From Methyloversatilis discipulorum (GTDB taxonomy: Bacteria > Pseudomonadota > Gammaproteobacteria > Burkholderiales > Rhodocyclaceae), in assembly GCF_018780585.1 (NCBI RefSeq), contig NZ_JADMJL010000017.1, positions 17,045 through 81,044 on the forward strand: a stretch of DNA of 64,000 bases, in the 5' to 3' direction. Under the pieces are notes generated by a model. That model searched no databases. It worked only from the letters and a program-made list of their open reading frames with translations, and was not told the DNA's origin. Shown here in pieces: positions 1 to 8,719 of this stretch. Both the position numbers and the translations under genes were made by a program. How positions within the stretch are numbered: the first letter of the stretch is position 1; the number at the start of each line of letters is the position of its first letter.

Positions 1-268
1 ACTTCAGCGTGTCGTCGCGGAAGACCTGATCTGCCTCGCGCTCGACGCGCACCAGACCGTCCGGGCCGCCCTTCACAAGCGGCTTCCCGTCCTCGCCGAC
101 CAGCTCTTCGTCGAGGTACAGCTGCACACCGGTGCGAGCGATCGGCACGTCGTGGCAGACGAGGAATCCCTCCGGCGTCGTGCTTCGCTTCTGGCCGAGC
201 TGGTTGGTCGTGTAGTAGCGCCCGCGGTCGATCACCTGCACCGCGCGGCGGTCAGCGGTTCGGGTCAT
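1..268 (-). CDS. DUF2213-type phage head protein, N-terminal part (runs off window)
   Basis: This is the first 89 codons of a leftward gene that continues past base 1. Translating the reverse strand from the ATG at 268 gives MTRTADRRAVQVIDRGRYYT and then residues reading TTPEGFLVCHDVPIARTGVQ, the typical opening of phage DUF2213 proteins. That family sits beside the major capsid gene and is thought to act as a capsid protease or scaffold. A GGAG lies about 11 nt upstream. It follows the terS-terL-portal-MuF order of the head module but is separated from it by the beta-helix gene and a terminator, so it may depend on antiterminated read-through. The family call rests on remembered resemblance. 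Confidence 0.7.
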   Translation of the reverse strand, partial: MTRTADRRAVQVIDRGRYYTTNQLGQKRSTTPEGFLVCHDVPIARTGVQLYLDEELVGEDGKPLVKGGPDGLVRVEREADQVFRDDTLK

Positions 269-285
269 GGGGGGGCTCCGGAAAT

Positions 286-309
286 GAAAAAGCCCGCGCG
301 CGGCGGGCT
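286..309 (-). terminator. Rho-independent terminator after the beta-helix gene
   Basis: AGCCCGC (291-297) pairs with GCGGGCT (303-309). The strand reads out into a U-tract (AAAAA on the plus strand at 287-291). It begins 10 nt after the stop of the beta-helix gene and before the DUF2213 start, so it would stop leftward transcription inside the head module unless antiterminated. Confidence 0.8.
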
Positions 310-318
310 GTGGGGTTA

Positions 319-2415
319 TCAGAACGTGTGGCTCAGGTTCGTCGCGTTGAACCAGTTCGTACCATCACACACAACCGGACGATTCTGCGGGATCGTTCCG
401 CGCCCCGTGCCCGTGTTGAAACAGGCATTACCGGCCGCTTTATTCACGCCTGTCGCCCCGATATCAACACCGAGATTGGGCGCTTTGAAATTGATGACAG
501 CCGAAGTCAGCGCGACAAAATCCACGCTTGTCCCGGTGAGGATTCGTGATCCGTCATTGATGTACTCGACCACCGTTCCGGCAAGCTCCGCGCGCAGCAC
601 GCCCAGGTTCATATCCGCGAACTTGGGTGAATTGCAAATAACAACGGTCATGCTTGTGCGCGCATTGACACCTTGAGGGACGCCGCTGTAATCGCCTCCG
701 TCGATGATGACCTTGGGGGTTATGGTGGGGGTCGCATCAATGCGGACCAGCCCATCTACGCCAGTCGCCACACAGTTGCGCAGCGTGATCGTGTTGCACG
801 ACGAAGACGCAGCAGAAAGGATTAGCCGCAGCGCGCTACCGCCGAGGAACACGCAATCCTCGATCAGCAATTCCCTCGCAATCCCGCCGCCAGCGATCTC
901 TGCAAAGTAACCCGTCGCGCTCGGCCAGCCAGCCATATCAAACCGCTTTCCGCGGAGGTGCAGCATTTCGACAACGCCACCGTTTGGGACTCGCACAATT
1001 CGAGTCGTAGCCGCATCAGGCGGAACAATTACGGACGGCGCAAAAATCACGCGGCCGGCGCGAGTCTGCACATCAAGAGCCGGGGCACCACGCGCTCCGA
1101 TTACAGCCGGAGACACCTCAACGTCACCAAGTAGCGTAGACGCCGGGCTAAACCCCGATCCGTTCTTGATCGTCACCGCCGGGATAGCCCCCCCGGCGTA
1201 TATCTCACCGCCGCTGATTTTGATGCCTCGTTGCGAGTACGTGTCGTCGGAGTAGATGACCGCAGCGCCGCTTCCTGCCGTCGTTGCGCGGCAGTATGAG
1301 TCAATGAACTCAACGCCGTTGATCACGCCCTTACACGGCATATACCCGATGAACGCGGCAGGCTCCAAGCCCTGCGATGAGATAGTGTCTTCGGCTGCTT
1401 GGCCGACGGCATGCACGCGAACGTTGCGCGACGGGCCATACACTTTAACCGTGTCGGAATTGACCGGGACAAACGACTCAACATACAGATCGCAATCTGC
1501 TGCGCCAGCCAGCATAGAGCCGTATTTGTAGACGTCCTTCGTCTTGATGTGGAACTCGCCCCGACTGACGAAAGCGAATATCGACGCCATGCGGTCCATG
1601 TCGGTCCCGCCCGGATTGTTCGCAAAGTTGTAGTCGAGAGACACATCGACATACGGGTTGCGGATGCAGCGCTTTGCGGTAACGGTGCCGCCCGGCCCTA
1701 CAGAAGGGAGGAACGGCAGATCAACAACAATATTGTTCGCGTCAGTGACAGACGTTACGGTAAAGATGTTGTCCCACGACGCGGCAGGCGTACCGCCTTG
1801 AAGAACCACGTCGTCGCCAACTTGACGGCCGTGTCCGGTCCAGGCAATAGAAGCGGTGCGCCCAGCAGCCCAAGTGACGGTAACTGTAGCCCACGACTCG
1901 TCAAGCGGCGCCGTTCCGATAAGCAGCGTATTGCTGCCAGCGGCAGACTTGATAGTGGTTCCCGGCGCAGTGACAACATGCGCGTCATCGTCGACGAGGA
2001 AACGATCATTGATGTAAACCGTGCCGCCCGCGATAACCAGTCGCCCCGCCGACGCGAGATAGGCGGCCTGCAGGCGCGCAAGATTTGCCGCCGCATCAGA
2101 TTCGGACGATGACAGCGCAATAGTCGAATACCCAGCCGCCCCCGCCACCGCGGCGGCGTAGTCCGGATCCACCGGCGGAATCCGCTTCGAGTCGGCCGGG
2201 TTCGCCGTGGTCGGGAACCCCGGATATGCCGCGCCAGCATCGGTGTAGGCCACCAGCACGCCCGCATTGAACATCGAGATCAGCACAAAGCTGTCATCGA
2301 TGAACGGGATCTTCGAATCCAGCACGGGGGTCCGCTGCCCTGGCGGCAACTGCACCTGCTCACCGGTTCTGAGATTCATCACGACCAGGGACTGGCCGGT
2401 GTTGGAGATCAACAT
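319..2415 (-). CDS. Right-handed beta-helix phage protein (tailspike or depolymerase-like)
   Basis: A 698-residue protein. Residues 1-90 form a compact Val/Leu-rich head beginning MLISNTGQSLVVMNL. The rest, from about residue 110, is a Gly/Asn/Val-rich series of short strands with repeated I-x-G, V-x-G and I-x-N turns, typical of the pectate-lyase fold of tailspikes, depolymerases and receptor-binding proteins. I see no catalytic signature. I prefer the ATG at 2415, with AAGGGG six bases upstream, over the in-frame TTG at 2430. The gene sits between the MuF head gene and DUF2213, where tail fibres are not normally encoded, and it has its own terminator, so it looks like an inserted module. 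Receptor binding or capsule degradation is inferred from the fold only. Confidence 0.65.
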   Translation of the reverse strand: MLISNTGQSLVVMNLRTGEQVQLPPGQRTPVLDSKIPFIDDSFVLISMFNAGVLVAYTDAGAAYPGFPTTANPADSKRIPPVDPDYAAAVAGAAGYSTIALSSSESDAAANLARLQAAYLASAGRLVIAGGTVYINDRFLVDDDAHVVTAPGTTIKSAAGSNTLLIGTAPLDESWATVTVTWAAGRTASIAWTGHGRQVGDDVVLQGGTPAASWDNIFTVTSVTDANNIVVDLPFLPSVGPGGTVTAKRCIRNPYVDVSLDYNFANNPGGTDMDRMASIFAFVSRGEFHIKTKDVYKYGSMLAGAADCDLYVESFVPVNSDTVKVYGPSRNVRVHAVGQAAEDTISSQGLEPAAFIGYMPCKGVINGVEFIDSYCRATTAGSGAAVIYSDDTYSQRGIKISGGEIYAGGAIPAVTIKNGSGFSPASTLLGDVEVSPAVIGARGAPALDVQTRAGRVIFAPSVIVPPDAATTRIVRVPNGGVVEMLHLRGKRFDMAGWPSATGYFAEIAGGGIARELLIEDCVFLGGSALRLILSAASSSCNTITLRNCVATGVDGLVRIDATPTITPKVIIDGGDYSGVPQGVNARTSMTVVICNSPKFADMNLGVLRAELAGTVVEYINDGSRILTGTSVDFVALTSAVINFKAPNLGVDIGATGVNKAAGNACFNTGTGRGTIPQNRPVVCDGTNWFNATNLSHTF

Positions 2416-2426
2416 GGGAATCCCCT

Positions 2427-3191
2427 TCAATCAGGAATGACGGGCTCCGCGTAGCACCTGCAATTGGGCAGGCAGCCGGCGTGTCCCCGGAGGTTGTCGA
2501 TAGTCGGCGGCTCGCCCCAGCGGACGAACCGGCCGTTCATGGCCTTGTGTGACGGCCGCACGTCGCCATCGCGGGCGGTGCGCCAGATGTATCCGGTGGA
2601 GCCCGCGTGCTCTGCGCGGGACTGGGTCAGCACGCTGGACGTGCGCGCCACCTCGGTCCGGGCGATCAACATCGCCCTGTTCTCTGCGACCTCGCCGCTG
2701 CGCATGATCTCGGCGGCGATCTCTTTTGCCCGGGTGCCGTCTTCCAGCCCCCGGATGGTCAGTTCGTGCACGCGCTGCGCGGCGTCCAGCGGCAGGCTCT
2801 TGATCAGCGTCACCTGCTGTCCCAGCAGCTCCTTCATGCGCTCGCCGGTCGGCGCTTCGAGGATCTCGCGGCGCAGCTCCGTCTTCATCTCGGCGGTGAG
2901 CACGCGCCAGTTCGCAAGGTCACGCGCGTTCGCGTCCGACAGCATCCGCTGCGCCACACCCAGCGCCCACGGCGTCAGCGCCTCGGCGTAGCGGCGCAGC
3001 ATGTCTTCGATGGTAGGCAGCGCCTGCGGGTCACCGGCCGGGAACGCCTTGATCAGCTCGCCGACCTGCCGCGCCAGCATGCGCAGGCTGCGGCCGTACT
3101 GCTCTTCAGCCCGCGTTGCCCTCTGCGGCTGCCCGCGCTTTTTCCTGTCCAGCGTCAGGACCAGCGGCGCTGGGATCATCTGAGCCAGCAT
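2427..3191 (-). CDS. Phage head morphogenesis protein, Mu gpF / SPP1 gp7 family
   Basis: 254 residues. The C-terminal half carries the MuF signature: IARTEVART, then RDGDVRPSHKAMNGR and GHAGCLPNCRCYAEPV, with the conserved RxxH and Cys-rich C-x3-C-x-C tail. MuF proteins attach to the portal and are packaged in small numbers in the capsid. The ATG at 3191 has GGAAGGG eight bases upstream and is preferred to the GTG at 3233. It overlaps the portal gene by 86 bp, and the next gene starts 11 bp beyond it. The full family length is present with no toxin extension. Confidence 0.85.
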   Translation of the reverse strand: MLAQMIPAPLVLTLDRKKRGQPQRATRAEEQYGRSLRMLARQVGELIKAFPAGDPQALPTIEDMLRRYAEALTPWALGVAQRMLSDANARDLANWRVLTAEMKTELRREILEAPTGERMKELLGQQVTLIKSLPLDAAQRVHELTIRGLEDGTRAKEIAAEIMRSGEVAENRAMLIARTEVARTSSVLTQSRAEHAGSTGYIWRTARDGDVRPSHKAMNGRFVRWGEPPTIDNLRGHAGCLPNCRCYAEPVIPD

Positions 3192-4623
3192 CGTTCTTCC
3201 CTTCCTGTCCGGGCGCGCCGGGCGGGACGTCACCCTCCATCGGGGGCGGCGGCTCGTCCTCGGCCTGCTTGATCAGCTCGTCGGTGATGTTCGACCAGGC
3301 GCCGGTGGTGCTCGCCATCTGGCGCAGCTCGCGCAGCGCCGTCGGCTTGTCGATGATCTGGCTGTCGTACGCCGCCACCACCGCAGCGGTGCGCTGATTC
3401 GTCACGGTCGCCTTCTGCTCGTCGGTCATCTGCCAGAGCGCGGCGAACTCGATGTCCCAGTCGTCCGGCGGCTCCTTCCCGAACACGGACCGGTACAGCA
3501 GGCCGTAGATGCGCTCCACGCCGGCGCGCAGCCGGGCTTCCTGCTGGGCGCGCACGTTGTCGTAGTAGTTGCGCAGGTCCGACTCGCCGGTAGCGTTCAG
3601 GCCGGCCGGCGACTGACCGAAGAGGCGCACCAGCGGGATGCCCGTCGCGCCGCTGATCTGCTGGCCGAACTGGAGCAGCACGTTGTCCAGACCGGTGAAG
3701 GTGTAGCTCTCGGTCTGAAACTCGTCCTTGGCATCCAGCAGCGTCAGGCCTTCGTTCGACTGGTAGCGGCGGATCATTTCGATGTTCGCCACAAGGCCGT
3801 TGAAGGCCGGGCCACCCATCGCGATGATTTCGCGCAAGCCCTCGATCTTGATCGTGCGCAGGTGCGCCTTATAGACCAGTTGCGCAGCGCCGGCCGTCGC
3901 GCTGTCGAACGGCACCAGCCTGTCCCACAGGCGTTCCACCACCGACTGCCCCCAGCCGTTCTCGGAGATGCGTTGCCAGTACGGCAGCTCGATGCCATCC
4001 AGCCGCACGACACGGCTGTGGTGGATGCGCATGCCCATGAGGCCGGACGCATCGGGGAGCACGTCGTAGAACCGCGGCTTGCCAAGCCCCGGCCCAAAAT
4101 CCGTTACCAGATCCTGAAGACTGGGCTGGACCATCCAGCGATCGAGCGGCATCACGCCGCGGAACTGGCCCTTGCCGACCGACGCCATGCGCAGCGGCGT
4201 TTTCAGGTCCTGGCCGTCGATCATCAGCACGCCGATGGCGCCGCCGTAGAGGCGCGACCACTTCACGACCTCGCACAGCTGCGGCCACACGCCCAGCCGT
4301 CCGGCTTCCTTCTCGAGACGCTGAAGTTCGTCCGGCTCCATGTCGGACTGGATCTCGACACCCTCGCGGGTCATGTCCTCGGCGACGGTGTCCACCACCT
4401 GGCCGACCACCCAGCTTGAGCGGTACGCGAACTCCAGTTGCACGCGGTTGCGGCTGACCGGGTTGAATCCGTACTTCGCGCCATCGTTCGCGCTGCCCGC
4501 GCCGACGCCGGTGCGGGTCATGAAGTTCTGGAAGCTGTCTCCGGTGCGGATGCCAACGCCGGCATCGCGCGCCGCGGCTCGCAGCTTCTGTCGGCGGGCG
4601 CTCTGTCGGCTCATGTGTCTCAT
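3106..4623 (-). CDS. Phage portal protein, DUF1073 family
   Basis: 505 residues, usual length for the family. DUF1073 portals form the dodecameric ring through which DNA enters the head. Recognisable parts are the N-terminal SRNRVQLEFAYRSSW region, the central RIHHSRVVRLDG and RLFGQSPAGLNATGESDLRNYYD motifs, and an acidic, Pro-rich C-terminal tail (about residue 455 on). The start overlaps the terL stop (ATGA), implying coupled translation. A second ATG three codons in (4614) has GAAGG 11 bases upstream and is an alternative start. Confidence 0.88.
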   Translation of the reverse strand: MRHMSRQSARRQKLRAAARDAGVGIRTGDSFQNFMTRTGVGAGSANDGAKYGFNPVSRNRVQLEFAYRSSWVVGQVVDTVAEDMTREGVEIQSDMEPDELQRLEKEAGRLGVWPQLCEVVKWSRLYGGAIGVLMIDGQDLKTPLRMASVGKGQFRGVMPLDRWMVQPSLQDLVTDFGPGLGKPRFYDVLPDASGLMGMRIHHSRVVRLDGIELPYWQRISENGWGQSVVERLWDRLVPFDSATAGAAQLVYKAHLRTIKIEGLREIIAMGGPAFNGLVANIEMIRRYQSNEGLTLLDAKDEFQTESYTFTGLDNVLLQFGQQISGATGIPLVRLFGQSPAGLNATGESDLRNYYDNVRAQQEARLRAGVERIYGLLYRSVFGKEPPDDWDIEFAALWQMTDEQKATVTNQRTAAVVAAYDSQIIDKPTALRELRQMASTTGAWSNITDELIKQAEDEPPPPMEGDVPPGAPGQEGKNDAGSDDPSAAGPDAGQEKARAAAEGNAG

Positions 4624-6080
4624 CCTTCCGCCAGCCGTGCGAACACCTCGAGGATGTTGCCCGCGGCCACCATGTCTTTCAGTGCGTCACACATCGGATC
4701 GATCTGGTCGTCGTGCGCATGCGTGTCGTTCGGCGTGAAGGCCTCGCACTCGGCGATGAACTCTGACACCCACGACGCTTCCTCGGGGATGTAGGCCCGC
4801 CCTGACTCGACGTAGCCCTGCACGTCCATCACCCGGGTCAACTTGTCCGTGTGACGCTCGATAGGCAGCACCGGGATGCTGCTGGTCATGGACAGGTCCT
4901 GAATCAGCCCCGTGCCGCTCGCCTTGTCTTCCACCATCAGCGCGCGCAGGCCGCCGTACTGCACCGTGTCCCAGGCGTTGTGCTTCTCCCAGAAATCGAC
5001 GGTTCGACGCTTGAGCTCCGGCGCCATCCACTTCCCGCGGATGAGGTCGACGAGGTAGGCGTTGCCGTCCTCGCCGCGTCCCCAGCACTCCAGCACGCTG
5101 TAGTCGTTGTGTTCCTTGGTCTTCTGCGCCGTGTCGGCGTAGATCTTCCGGTACATGATCCGCGGCAGCGTCCGGTACCGGCGGAACCACTCGCCCCGCA
5201 GCAGGCCACCACCGAGAGGCGCCGGCCGCTGCTGGTACTGGGCGGCATACACGTAGCTGCTCGCCGATCTGAGCACCGCCAGTGCGCGCTCGTCGTGCTT
5301 CTCCGGCCAGAGTGCGGCGCCGATCTCGCGGCCCAGGGGGTCGTCCTCGCTGTCGCACTCCGCCGGCAGCGTGACGCGCTCCCACTGCTCGCCGTTTCCG
5401 CCACCGATCAGCCAGCCGGCCAGGTCCTTCTCATGGACCCGCTGCATGATCAGGATGATCGGTGTTTTCGCCGGGTCGTTCTTCCGCGACTCAAGCGTGT
5501 TCTGAAACCAGTCGATGACGTTCTGGCGCATCACATCGCTGGTGGCTTCGTCCGGCTTGTGCGGGTCATCGATGATGATCGCGCCGCCGAACCCGGGCCG
5601 GTGCTTGCCGGCGCCGTAGCCGGTGATCGTGCCGCCCGCCCCTGAGGCATACACGATGCCGTTCGCCGTGGTGCGCCACTCGCCCTTCGCGCTGCTGTCG
5701 GTTCGCAGCCGCGTGCCCGGGAAGATCTGCTGGTACGCCTCGTGCTGGATCAGCTCTCGCGCCACCCAGGCGTTGTTCGTCGCCAGCGCGCCGGAGTAGC
5801 TGGTCATGATGAACTCGCTGTCCGGCACCTTTCCCAGGCACCAGGCAACCCAGTTGATCACCAGCTCTGTCTTCGAGTACCGCGGCGGAATGTTGATGAT
5901 CAGCCGCCGGCTCTCTCCGTTGAACACCCGCTCCAGCGCTGCGCAGATGACCCTGTGGTGCGGCGCCCGCATCCACTTGAAGCCCTTGCGCTGCAAGAAC
6001 ATCCAGCGGGCGAAGTAGTACAGGTCCTCCCGTGCCATCTGCGCCGCAGCGAAGCGTTCGTCCTCGCTGAACTGGCGCAT
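4620..6080 (-). CDS. Phage terminase large subunit (ATPase and nuclease)
   Basis: 486 residues. This is the motor that packages phage DNA and cuts concatemers. The N-terminal ATPase has IINIPPRYSKTE in the Walker A position, with a deviant P-x3-KT loop common in this terminase family, and Walker B AIIIDDPHKPDEA. The C-terminal RNase H-like nuclease has IYADTAQ, LMVEDKASG and HDDQIDPMCDAL, which supply the acidic metal ligands. The ATG at 6080 has GAGGTG close upstream and is preferred to the GTG at 6086 that overlaps the terS stop. The gene is complete and lies between terS and portal in canonical order. Confidence 0.93.
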   Translation of the reverse strand: MRQFSEDERFAAAQMAREDLYYFARWMFLQRKGFKWMRAPHHRVICAALERVFNGESRRLIINIPPRYSKTELVINWVAWCLGKVPDSEFIMTSYSGALATNNAWVARELIQHEAYQQIFPGTRLRTDSSAKGEWRTTANGIVYASGAGGTITGYGAGKHRPGFGGAIIIDDPHKPDEATSDVMRQNVIDWFQNTLESRKNDPAKTPIILIMQRVHEKDLAGWLIGGGNGEQWERVTLPAECDSEDDPLGREIGAALWPEKHDERALAVLRSASSYVYAAQYQQRPAPLGGGLLRGEWFRRYRTLPRIMYRKIYADTAQKTKEHNDYSVLECWGRGEDGNAYLVDLIRGKWMAPELKRRTVDFWEKHNAWDTVQYGGLRALMVEDKASGTGLIQDLSMTSSIPVLPIERHTDKLTRVMDVQGYVESGRAYIPEEASWVSEFIAECEAFTPNDTHAHDDQIDPMCDALKDMVAAGNILEVFARLAEG

Positions 6081-6082
6081 GG

Positions 6083-6637
6083 TCACACCTCGTCGGCCAT
6101 CCCCTTCGCGATCTCGCGGAACTGCTCAGGGGTCATCGTCACGGCCTGCACCGGTCCGCCGTTCGGGCCTGTGTGCTCCACCTTGTCCTTGAACATGCCG
6201 AAGTGCCGGCCCAGCAGCTCGAGGTTCTTCACCTTGTCCGGCCACTTGATCTTCTTCAGGATGCCGATCATCTCGCGCTGCTCGCCGCGGCCCTCGAACA
6301 TCTCGGCCAAGTCGAAGCCGCTCAGGTACTGGCGCCAGACCTTCGGCCACTCGCTGACCGGCCTGATCGCCATGTCGTCGTCCATGATGTCCAGAACGTC
6401 CATCTGGTCGATCTCGATCATCCGCTTCAGCACATAGTCGGCATCGACCTCCGTGCGCTCGGCGCGTGCCTTCTTGGCCGCGGCTATAGCGGCGGCCACA
6501 TCAACATTCCTCAACAGTCGCTCGCCCTGTGACGCGGCCGTCTTGGCGCTGTATCCGGCGCGGGTTGCTGCCTGGGTGGCGTTCAGGTCGATCAGGTACT
6601 CATCGACGAAGCGCTGCTGTCGGGGGGTGAGGTCCAT
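6083..6637 (-). CDS. Phage terminase small subunit
   Basis: 184 residues. It begins MDLTPRQQRFVDEYLIDLNA, followed by QAATRAGYSAKTAASQGERLL, the hallmark helix-turn-helix of the terminase_2 family, which recognises the packaging site. The C-terminal half is charged and likely oligomerises or contacts terL. The ATG at 6637 with AAAGGTG upstream is chosen because the reading frame farther upstream has no family similarity and runs into the terminator at 6795-6829. It is the first gene of the late operon after the promoter at 6847-6875. Confidence 0.88.
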   Translation of the reverse strand: MDLTPRQQRFVDEYLIDLNATQAATRAGYSAKTAASQGERLLRNVDVAAAIAAAKKARAERTEVDADYVLKRMIEIDQMDVLDIMDDDMAIRPVSEWPKVWRQYLSGFDLAEMFEGRGEQREMIGILKKIKWPDKVKNLELLGRHFGMFKDKVEHTGPNGGPVQAVTMTPEQFREIAKGMADEV

Positions 6638-6794
6638 GTCGGCACCTTTCCTGGTGACCGCATGCGGGGTGCGGTGGCCGTTTCCACGGCGAGACGTATG
6701 GTCCGCTTCCGCGGACAAGAGAAGGCCCCGGAACCGGCGGAAACCGGCCCCGGACAAGGACAGCAAGGAGGAGATGTCACGAACGACAGACGAC

Positions 6795-6829
6795 AAAAAG
6801 CCCGCCGGGATCTCTCCGGGCGGGCTTTT
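6795..6829. terminator. Bidirectional terminator between early and late phage genes
   Basis: AAAAAGCCCGCC pairs with GGGCGGGCTTTT around a short ggatctctcc centre. It has A- and T-tracts on both sides, so it can act on either strand. On the minus strand it lies about 10-40 nt after the predicted start of transcription of the promoter at 6847-6875 and upstream of terS, matching the position of the lambda tR' late terminator. Confidence 0.85.
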
Positions 6830-6846
6830 GGTGCCTATCTGAAATC

Positions 6847-6875
6847 ACTATAACCTTACATTTTCCGTTTTTCAA
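6847..6875 (-). promoter_or_regulatory. Predicted sigma70 late promoter (pR'-like)
   Basis: On the minus strand, TTGAAA (6870-6875), a 17-nt spacer and TATAGT (6847-6852) make a near-consensus promoter overlapping the stop codon of the HNH gene. Predicted transcription starts near 6840 and meets the terminator at 6829 almost at once. A promoter-terminator pair just after a presumed antiterminator gene and before terS is the classic layout of a Q-controlled late operon. Function is inferred from sequence. Confidence 0.65.
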
Positions 6876-7507
6876 CCCGGTGTGAAGCGATTCGACTTCC
6901 TTCTGTTCTCTGTCGCTGGTATCGCTCTGAGGTTGAATTCGCAGTGCAGCCCGCAGACATATCGGCTGACCAGCGGAATGATGTGGTCGACGTCATGAGG
7001 AATGCCTGTCTGGGCCACAAGTTGATCGCGCTGCCGATATATCGCGAGCATCGCCTCTCGATTCGCCCATGTTGGCGTGGCCAACCGATGAAGCAGGAAC
7101 CTTCGTTCCCTTGGTGACCGTGCAGCTGCGACCTGCTCTGCCCAGAACGCCTTCGTCTCGGGATTTGTCCAGATGTGCCGATCGGTGATGCCCTGGATTC
7201 GATCCTGCACCCACTCCGTCCAGTCGATTCTTGACGTGCAGTCGAGACGCCTTGCCTCGATCTCCGCCGCAGCATCGAGGAAGACGCCAACTGGCTCCCC
7301 GGTGGTCGACTCGTACCACGACTTGAACTCCCGGCTATGCAGGCGCTCCGCCAGCTTTTGTTCGAAGGCTCGGCGCTCCGCCGCCTTGCGTCGGTCTCTT
7401 GCATCAGGCTCAGTTGTCCGATGCTTCCGCGCGTTGAGGCGTGCGATCTCCTGCTGCCACTCCTCCTTCTTGATGCGCTCGCGGGCGCGGCGTTCTTCGG
7501 CCGTCAT
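6872..7507 (-). CDS. HNH endonuclease next to the terminase genes
   Basis: 211 residues. The C-terminus carries DVDHIIPLVSRYVCGLHC, EFNLRAIPATENRRKSN: the DH of an HNH metal-finger nuclease, a middle Asn and a C-terminal N-x-K-S-N. The N-terminal half (residues 1-80) is highly charged and probably a coiled coil. In phages such as HK97 an HNH protein encoded beside terL assists terminase cleavage, and the location here suggests that role. The start at 7507 lies just after the upstream stop. It has no strong ribosome site and is probably translationally coupled. Confidence 0.75.
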   Translation of the reverse strand: MTAEERRARERIKKEEWQQEIARLNARKHRTTEPDARDRRKAAERRAFEQKLAERLHSREFKSWYESTTGEPVGVFLDAAAEIEARRLDCTSRIDWTEWVQDRIQGITDRHIWTNPETKAFWAEQVAAARSPRERRFLLHRLATPTWANREAMLAIYRQRDQLVAQTGIPHDVDHIIPLVSRYVCGLHCEFNLRAIPATENRRKSNRFTPG

Positions 7508-7509
7508 CT

Positions 7510-8085
7510 TCACGATTCGACGATTCCCTTGGCTTTCAGCTTCGCGTCGATCGCCGCCTCGGCGCGGTTCATCGCAGCGGAGAAGTGCTTCCCGATTCGC
7601 TCCATGTACTCGGCGACCGTAGCTCTGCTCACGCCGCAGCGGTCCGCTATCTCCAGCTGGGTGGTCTTCACTCCACACGACTTCATCACGAGCATGCGGC
7701 GCATCTGGTAGTGGCTGACCTGTCCGGTCAGACCAGCGCGCAGCACGTACTGGATCAGCCATTCGATGGATTCCAACCACTCGTTCGCGGGTCGGCGGCC
7801 AGCGCAGCAAGGTGCGCGGCATTCGCATTGCTCTGTGCGCGGCGAGAACTTCGTGATCAGGAGGTGCTGCTCCTCGGGCTTCAGGGTCGCCACCTCCGCC
7901 CGGATCATCCCGGCCTGGCCGGCGCCATCCAGTCCGACCAGCCCCTTGCCGCTGCGCTTGGGGCCGTCGGCCATGCGGTTCATCACCGGCCGGTCGTACG
8001 CTTGATGGCTGAAGTTGAAGGCGAACACGAGCGCGGCGTGCGTGCTGGAGAACAGCGGTTCGATCTCTGCTGCAACTGCAACCAT
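7510..8085 (-). CDS. HTH protein, probable phage late-gene regulator (Q-like by position)
   Basis: 191 residues. The middle holds a Cys cluster, C-E-C-x3-CC (residues about 88-94), that could bind zinc. The C-terminal part has a clear helix-turn-helix, TTQLEIADRCGVSRATVAEY. The order DNA-binding protein, HNH, promoter, terminator, terS matches where lambdoid phages encode antiterminator Q, hence the functional guess. I do not see specific Q-family sequence motifs. The stop of the RusA gene overlaps its start (TAATG), implying coupled translation. Confidence 0.55.
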   Translation of the reverse strand: MVAVAAEIEPLFSSTHAALVFAFNFSHQAYDRPVMNRMADGPKRSGKGLVGLDGAGQAGMIRAEVATLKPEEQHLLITKFSPRTEQCECRAPCCAGRRPANEWLESIEWLIQYVLRAGLTGQVSHYQMRRMLVMKSCGVKTTQLEIADRCGVSRATVAEYMERIGKHFSAAMNRAEAAIDAKLKAKGIVES

Positions 8086-8513
8086 TACTCGCCCCCCGTC
8101 ACTTCACGAATGACCACCTGGACGCCCGGCACCGCGCCGTAGCGCTTTCGCTTCGTCACCTCCACGACCTGCACGTCGTCGTTCCAGACCACGCCGTTCA
8201 AGCCGTCGAAGATCGCCTTCTCGACGTTGTCGATGTCCGGCTTTTTCGTAGGCAGCACCTGTCCGTCAAGAGCCTGGCTCTGCTTGCGCTTGGACCAACT
8301 GGCCGGGACCGGCAATCGGATATCCAGCCTCACGCTCACTGCACCGGCGATCAGATCGCGCCCGTTCATTGCGACCTGCCCGGAATGCGCCACAAGGCCC
8401 TCGTAGTTCGCCGTCTTCTCGGGCGTGTAGAGCTGCGCGAACTTTCCACCGCGACTCGCCACCTTCGGGCGGCCCTTTCCGACCGGGGCGCCAGGCACGG
8501 TAAAGCTGATCAC
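8085..8513 (-). CDS. rusA: RusA-family Holliday junction resolvase
   Basis: 142 residues. It opens ISFTVPGAPVGKGRPK, the RusA start, and has KPDIDNVEKAIFDGLNG then VWNDDVQVVEV. The Asp residues of KPDxDN and NDDxQ are the metal-binding catalytic ones of RusA, a dimeric nuclease that cuts four-way junctions. The start is a GTG at 8513 overlapping the preceding stop (GTGA), and the family N-terminus fits this start exactly. It lies at the end of the leftward replication genes, as usual in lambdoid phages. Confidence 0.9.
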   Translation of the reverse strand: MISFTVPGAPVGKGRPKVASRGGKFAQLYTPEKTANYEGLVAHSGQVAMNGRDLIAGAVSVRLDIRLPVPASWSKRKQSQALDGQVLPTKKPDIDNVEKAIFDGLNGVVWNDDVQVVEVTKRKRYGAVPGVQVVIREVTGGE

Positions 8514-8719
8514 GGCTTCTTCCTCGCCTGCCACAACTCGACCACCGCCGCCCTGACCTTCTCCAGCTCGTCCGGTGACATCGTGGCCGCCAGCGCGTCC
8601 CTCACATGCCGCGGCTGTTCCGAAATCCATCTGATCCTGCATCTCTTGCATCCCTCCCGATACCATCCCGATCTCCCGTTGTTCGCCACCGCCCTCGCGC
8701 AGCAATCGCAGTCCGTCAC
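8510..8719 (-). CDS. Small Cys-rich phage protein
   Basis: 69 residues beginning (GTG)TDCDCCARAVANNGRSG and including C-KRC, so five Cys lie in the first 37 residues, suggesting a small zinc-binding fold. Its GTG start overlaps the upstream stop (GTGA), and its own stop overlaps the start of rusA. GAGGA lies just upstream. Function unknown. Confidence 0.55.
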   Translation of the reverse strand: MTDCDCCARAVANNGRSGWYREGCKRCRIRWISEQPRHVRDALAATMSPDELEKVRAAVVELWQARKKP

